From: CADEDV01 sp048498035
GTDB taxonomy: Bacteria > Bacteroidota > Bacteroidia > Chitinophagales > Chitinophagaceae
Reading direction: 5' to 3'
Assembly: GCA_048498035.1 (NCBI GenBank)
Contig: JBEHYT010000001.1
Location: forward strand, 290,131 to 354,130
DNA length: 64,000 bases
Part shown: in pieces, positions 62,208-64,000 of the stretch
Numbering within the stretch: the stretch's first letter is position 1
Layout of the letters: each line of letters starts with the position of its first letter
Notes under the pieces: generated by a model
Seen by the model: the letters and a program-made list of their open reading frames with translations, nothing else
Database searches by the model: none
What the model was told of the DNA's origin: nothing
Position numbers and translations under genes: made by a program

Positions 62208-63140
62208 ATGCAGGCAAAGGTGTATAAATCAACGGGAAGTTGGTATACTGTAAAAACGCAGGACGGGCGGCTCTTCCAAGCCCGCATGAAAGGCGTTTTC
62301 AAGATCGATGGCATTACCAGCACCAACCCCGTTTCTGTGGGTGATGAAGTGGAAATTGTTCCGGAAGCGGAGCAGGAGGGTGTGGCTGTAATAACAACCA
62401 TTTTGCCGCGCAACAATTACATCAACCGTCAAAGCCCGCGTCATAAACATCAGCATCATATTGTAGCTGCCAACCTTGACCAATCGCTCCTGGTGGCCAC
62501 GCTAAAAGAGCCGCGCACCTCGCAGGGCTTTATTGACCGGTTCCTGGTAGCATCGGAAATGTATCATGTGCCGGCTGTGATCCTGTTTAATAAATCAGAC
62601 CTGTACGGAAAAAAGGAAATGCAGCAATTTGCTGTATTGGATGAAATGTACCGTGCTATAGGCTATACTGTATTGCTGACGAGTGCAGAAACACAGAAGG
62701 AGCAACTGTTGGAGCAACTGCAGGTTTTATTAAAAGATAAAACAACGCTGATCAGCGGGCATAGCGGCGTTGGGAAGTCGTCCCTGTTGAATGTGCTGAT
62801 CCCCGGGATGCAATTGCGTACGCAGGACGTCAGTAACTGGAGCGGCAAGGGAATGCATACCACTACGTTTGCGGAAATGTTCGATCTTCCTTTTGGCGGA
62901 AGGATCATAGATACGCCCGGTGTTCGGGAGTTTGGACTGGTGGATGTATCCAGGCAGGAATTGTCACATTATTTCCCCGAGATGCGGGCGCGTTTGAACA
63001 ACTGCCAGTTTAATAATTGCCTTCATATTAATGAGCCGGGATGTGCTATTAAGGAGGCTGTTGTGGAGGGGTTGATTGACGAAGACAGGTATGTTAGCTA
63101 CGTCAATATCCTTTCTTCCATTGACGAACGGAATTATTGA
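62208..63140 (+). CDS. rsgA: Ribosome small-subunit-dependent GTPase RsgA
   Basis: 310 residues with the circularly permuted GTPase order: N-terminal OB fold (about 1-70, YKSTGSWYTVKTQDGRLFQA), G4 ILFNKSDLYG, then G1 LISGHSGVGKSSLLNVL, G3 IIDTPGVREFGL, and a C-terminal zinc finger (NNCQFNNCLHINEPGCAIK). RsgA is a late 30S assembly checkpoint factor. Convergent with the next gene with no bases between stop codons. Confidence 0.95.
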   Translation: MQAKVYKSTGSWYTVKTQDGRLFQARMKGVFKIDGITSTNPVSVGDEVEIVPEAEQEGVAVITTILPRNNYINRQSPRHKHQHHIVAANLDQSLLVATLKEPRTSQGFIDRFLVASEMYHVPAVILFNKSDLYGKKEMQQFAVLDEMYRAIGYTVLLTSAETQKEQLLEQLQVLLKDKTTLISGHSGVGKSSLLNVLIPGMQLRTQDVSNWSGKGMHTTTFAEMFDLPFGGRIIDTPGVREFGLVDVSRQELSHYFPEMRARLNNCQFNNCLHINEPGCAIKEAVVEGLIDEDRYVSYVNILSSIDERNY

Positions 63141-63470
63141 TCAGGCAATCTTACGGCTGCTTTCATTAAAAAGCTTTCCTTCCAGCAGGCTGGCGAGTTC
63201 TACCACGGCTTTATTGTCGCGGTTCATTGCGTCCCTGGTTTTGGTAGGAAAAATAGAAATGCCGTTGTAGATGCTGTAGTGCAGGGTCAGGTTATGTCCT
63301 TTGAAACGAAACTCCCAGCCAATCGCATCAAAATCATCTTCTTTGTTGTTGAATTTGATGTTGAGATCTTCACTGAGAATGTCTGCTACCTGGTAAAAAT
63401 TTTTCAGGCTGGCGTCATCAGCAATTACGGCTTCTGTGCATCCGAGATTGGTTCGTAGGGTTAGGCTCAT
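63141..63470 (-). CDS. Hypothetical protein
   Basis: 109 residues, soluble, no signal peptide. A compact alpha/beta protein: TEAVIADDASLKNFYQVADI, WEFRFKGHNLTLHYSIYNGI, then AVVELASLLEGKLF. No family recognised with confidence; conserved-looking composition and an ATG start at 63470 support a real gene. Confidence 0.6.
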   Translation of the reverse strand: MSLTLRTNLGCTEAVIADDASLKNFYQVADILSEDLNIKFNNKEDDFDAIGWEFRFKGHNLTLHYSIYNGISIFPTKTRDAMNRDNKAVVELASLLEGKLFNESSRKIA

Positions 63471-63533
63471 AGTTCAGGCTTTAAGGTTATTAATAAGACC
63501 CCGAACTGTGGCCAATCGCTGCATCAAAGCCCG

Positions 63534-63728
63534 TCAGGCTTTAAATTTTTTCGCTTTTTTAGCTGCCTTGGTAGCCTTGGGATCACCACTGATGATCTTT
63601 TCGGCACCAACGTTTTTTCCATTACTGGGGCAACCATATTTTGGAGGAAAAAGCTTGTTCCACAATCCGCAGGAAGAGAGAAGCAAGGATAGTGCCAGCA
63701 AAATGGTAAGAAAGCGGGTGTTTTTCAT
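63534..63728 (-). CDS. Small lipoprotein with Lys-rich tail
   Basis: 64 residues: lipoprotein signal TILLALSLLLSSCG (Cys at about 20), then PKYGCPSNGKNVGAEKIISG and a basic tail KATKAAKKAKKFKA. Common as a short conserved lipoprotein in Bacteroidota; role unknown. Confidence 0.65.
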   Translation of the reverse strand: MKNTRFLTILLALSLLLSSCGLWNKLFPPKYGCPSNGKNVGAEKIISGDPKATKAAKKAKKFKA

Positions 63729-63845
63729 AGATGAGACTTGAACTTTAGCAATAACGAAGCGGCATCTTTTTCATTGTGTGCAAACGGTTATCATACCGGG
63801 CTGATAGGCATTACTAAATTGAAAATCAATTAATTATTTATCAAT

Positions 63846-64000
63846 CTATTTGCTTCCGGGTTGATCCCGGAACCAATCTGCATATTTTACGTAGTTCCCT
63901 GCAATCCGGTTGATTTCGCCACTGATCAGTTCTTCAGATATGCTTTTCACTTTTTTCGCCGGTACGCCGGCGTAAATACTGCCCGCTTCGCAAATGGTAT
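63846..64000 (-). CDS. Gamma-carbonic-anhydrase-like hexapeptide protein (C-terminal end)
   Basis: The frame is open to the window edge; about 50 residues are visible. It reads ICEAGSIYAGVPAKKVKSIS, then a C-terminal helix with NRIAGNYVKYADWF. This is the end of a left-handed-beta-helix protein of the YrdA/PaaY/gamma-carbonic-anhydrase family (the AGVPAKxxR/K turn followed by the A.NYV.YA.WF helix). The metal-binding His residues lie beyond the window, so enzymatic activity cannot be judged. Confidence 0.82.
   Translation of the reverse strand, partial: TICEAGSIYAGVPAKKVKSISEELISGEINRIAGNYVKYADWFRDQPGSK

Noticed and set aside
1..64000. CRISPR arrays, rRNA genes, complete insertion sequences
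   Set aside because: No regularly spaced direct repeats, rRNA sequence or transposase genes were seen on reading through.

Overview
The window looks like a chromosome segment from a Bacteroidota bacterium, most likely family Chitinophagaceae (an inference from gene content, not a database match). Evidence: a complete gldK-gldL-gldM-gldN gliding/type IX secretion (T9SS) cluster, a gldB next to nadE, a secreted protein ending in a T9SS sorting domain, TonB-dependent receptors, a LytS/LytTR pair, an ECF sigma/anti-sigma pair, a BatA-type operon, a Thermus-type isocitrate dehydrogenase, and promoters with the Bacteroidota -7 box TAnnTTTG. Most genes are core housekeeping genes with moderately GC-rich codon use.

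Layout. 0-3.3 kb: the end of a T9SS substrate and a secreted MORN-like protein. 3.37-11.79 kb: a visibly more AT-rich defence/conflict island bounded by copies of a tRNA-Arg-derived repeat. It carries HicAB, a Pycsar-type cyclic-nucleotide operon (PycTM-like effector, PycC-like cyclase, and a third protein combining an E2/UBC-like domain with a SEC-C zinc motif), a divergent sigma-like/114-aa/ImmA-IrrE module, DarT-DarG, a tRNA-Arg pseudogene carrying three palindromic insertions, and an apparently intact tRNA-Arg(CCG). 11.8-17.1 kb: MarC, an alkaline-phosphatase-superfamily protein, and a B12-riboswitch operon (BtuB-like receptor, Cys-rich CWC protein, lipoprotein esterase). 17.2-24.2 kb: LytS/LytTR, an outer-membrane barrel, a secreted intradiol dioxygenase with two small partners, and a second TonB receptor. 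24.2-31 kb: an APC permease overlapping a PLP lyase gene, a TolC/HlyD efflux pair, gpsA. 31-38 kb: hemW, a BamA/TamA-like protein, DUF4271 protein, hemD, a DUF255 thioredoxin-domain protein. 38-43.1 kb: gldKLMN. 43.4-50.4 kb: uvrC, a lipoprotein, an anti-sigma/beta-barrel protein, ECF sigma, a haem-binding protein, gpmI. 50.5-58.2 kb: DUF4783 protein, nadC, an SUI1 protein, an Fe-S protein, icd, apaG, gldB, nadE, a lipoprotein. 58.3-64 kb: moxR-DUF58-BatD-like-batA, rsgA, two small genes, and the end of a gamma-carbonic-anhydrase-like gene.

The T9SS core (gldKLMN), its accessory lipoprotein GldB and a T9SS substrate share the window. The most interesting stretch is the island: a three-gene Pycsar variant with a ubiquitin-conjugating-enzyme-like partner, and a dead tRNA-Arg whose D loop, anticodon arm and T loop have each received a GC-rich hairpin. 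The same palindrome-plus-tRNA-fragment recurs 8.2 kb away at the other island edge, so these repeats may be the scars of island insertion.
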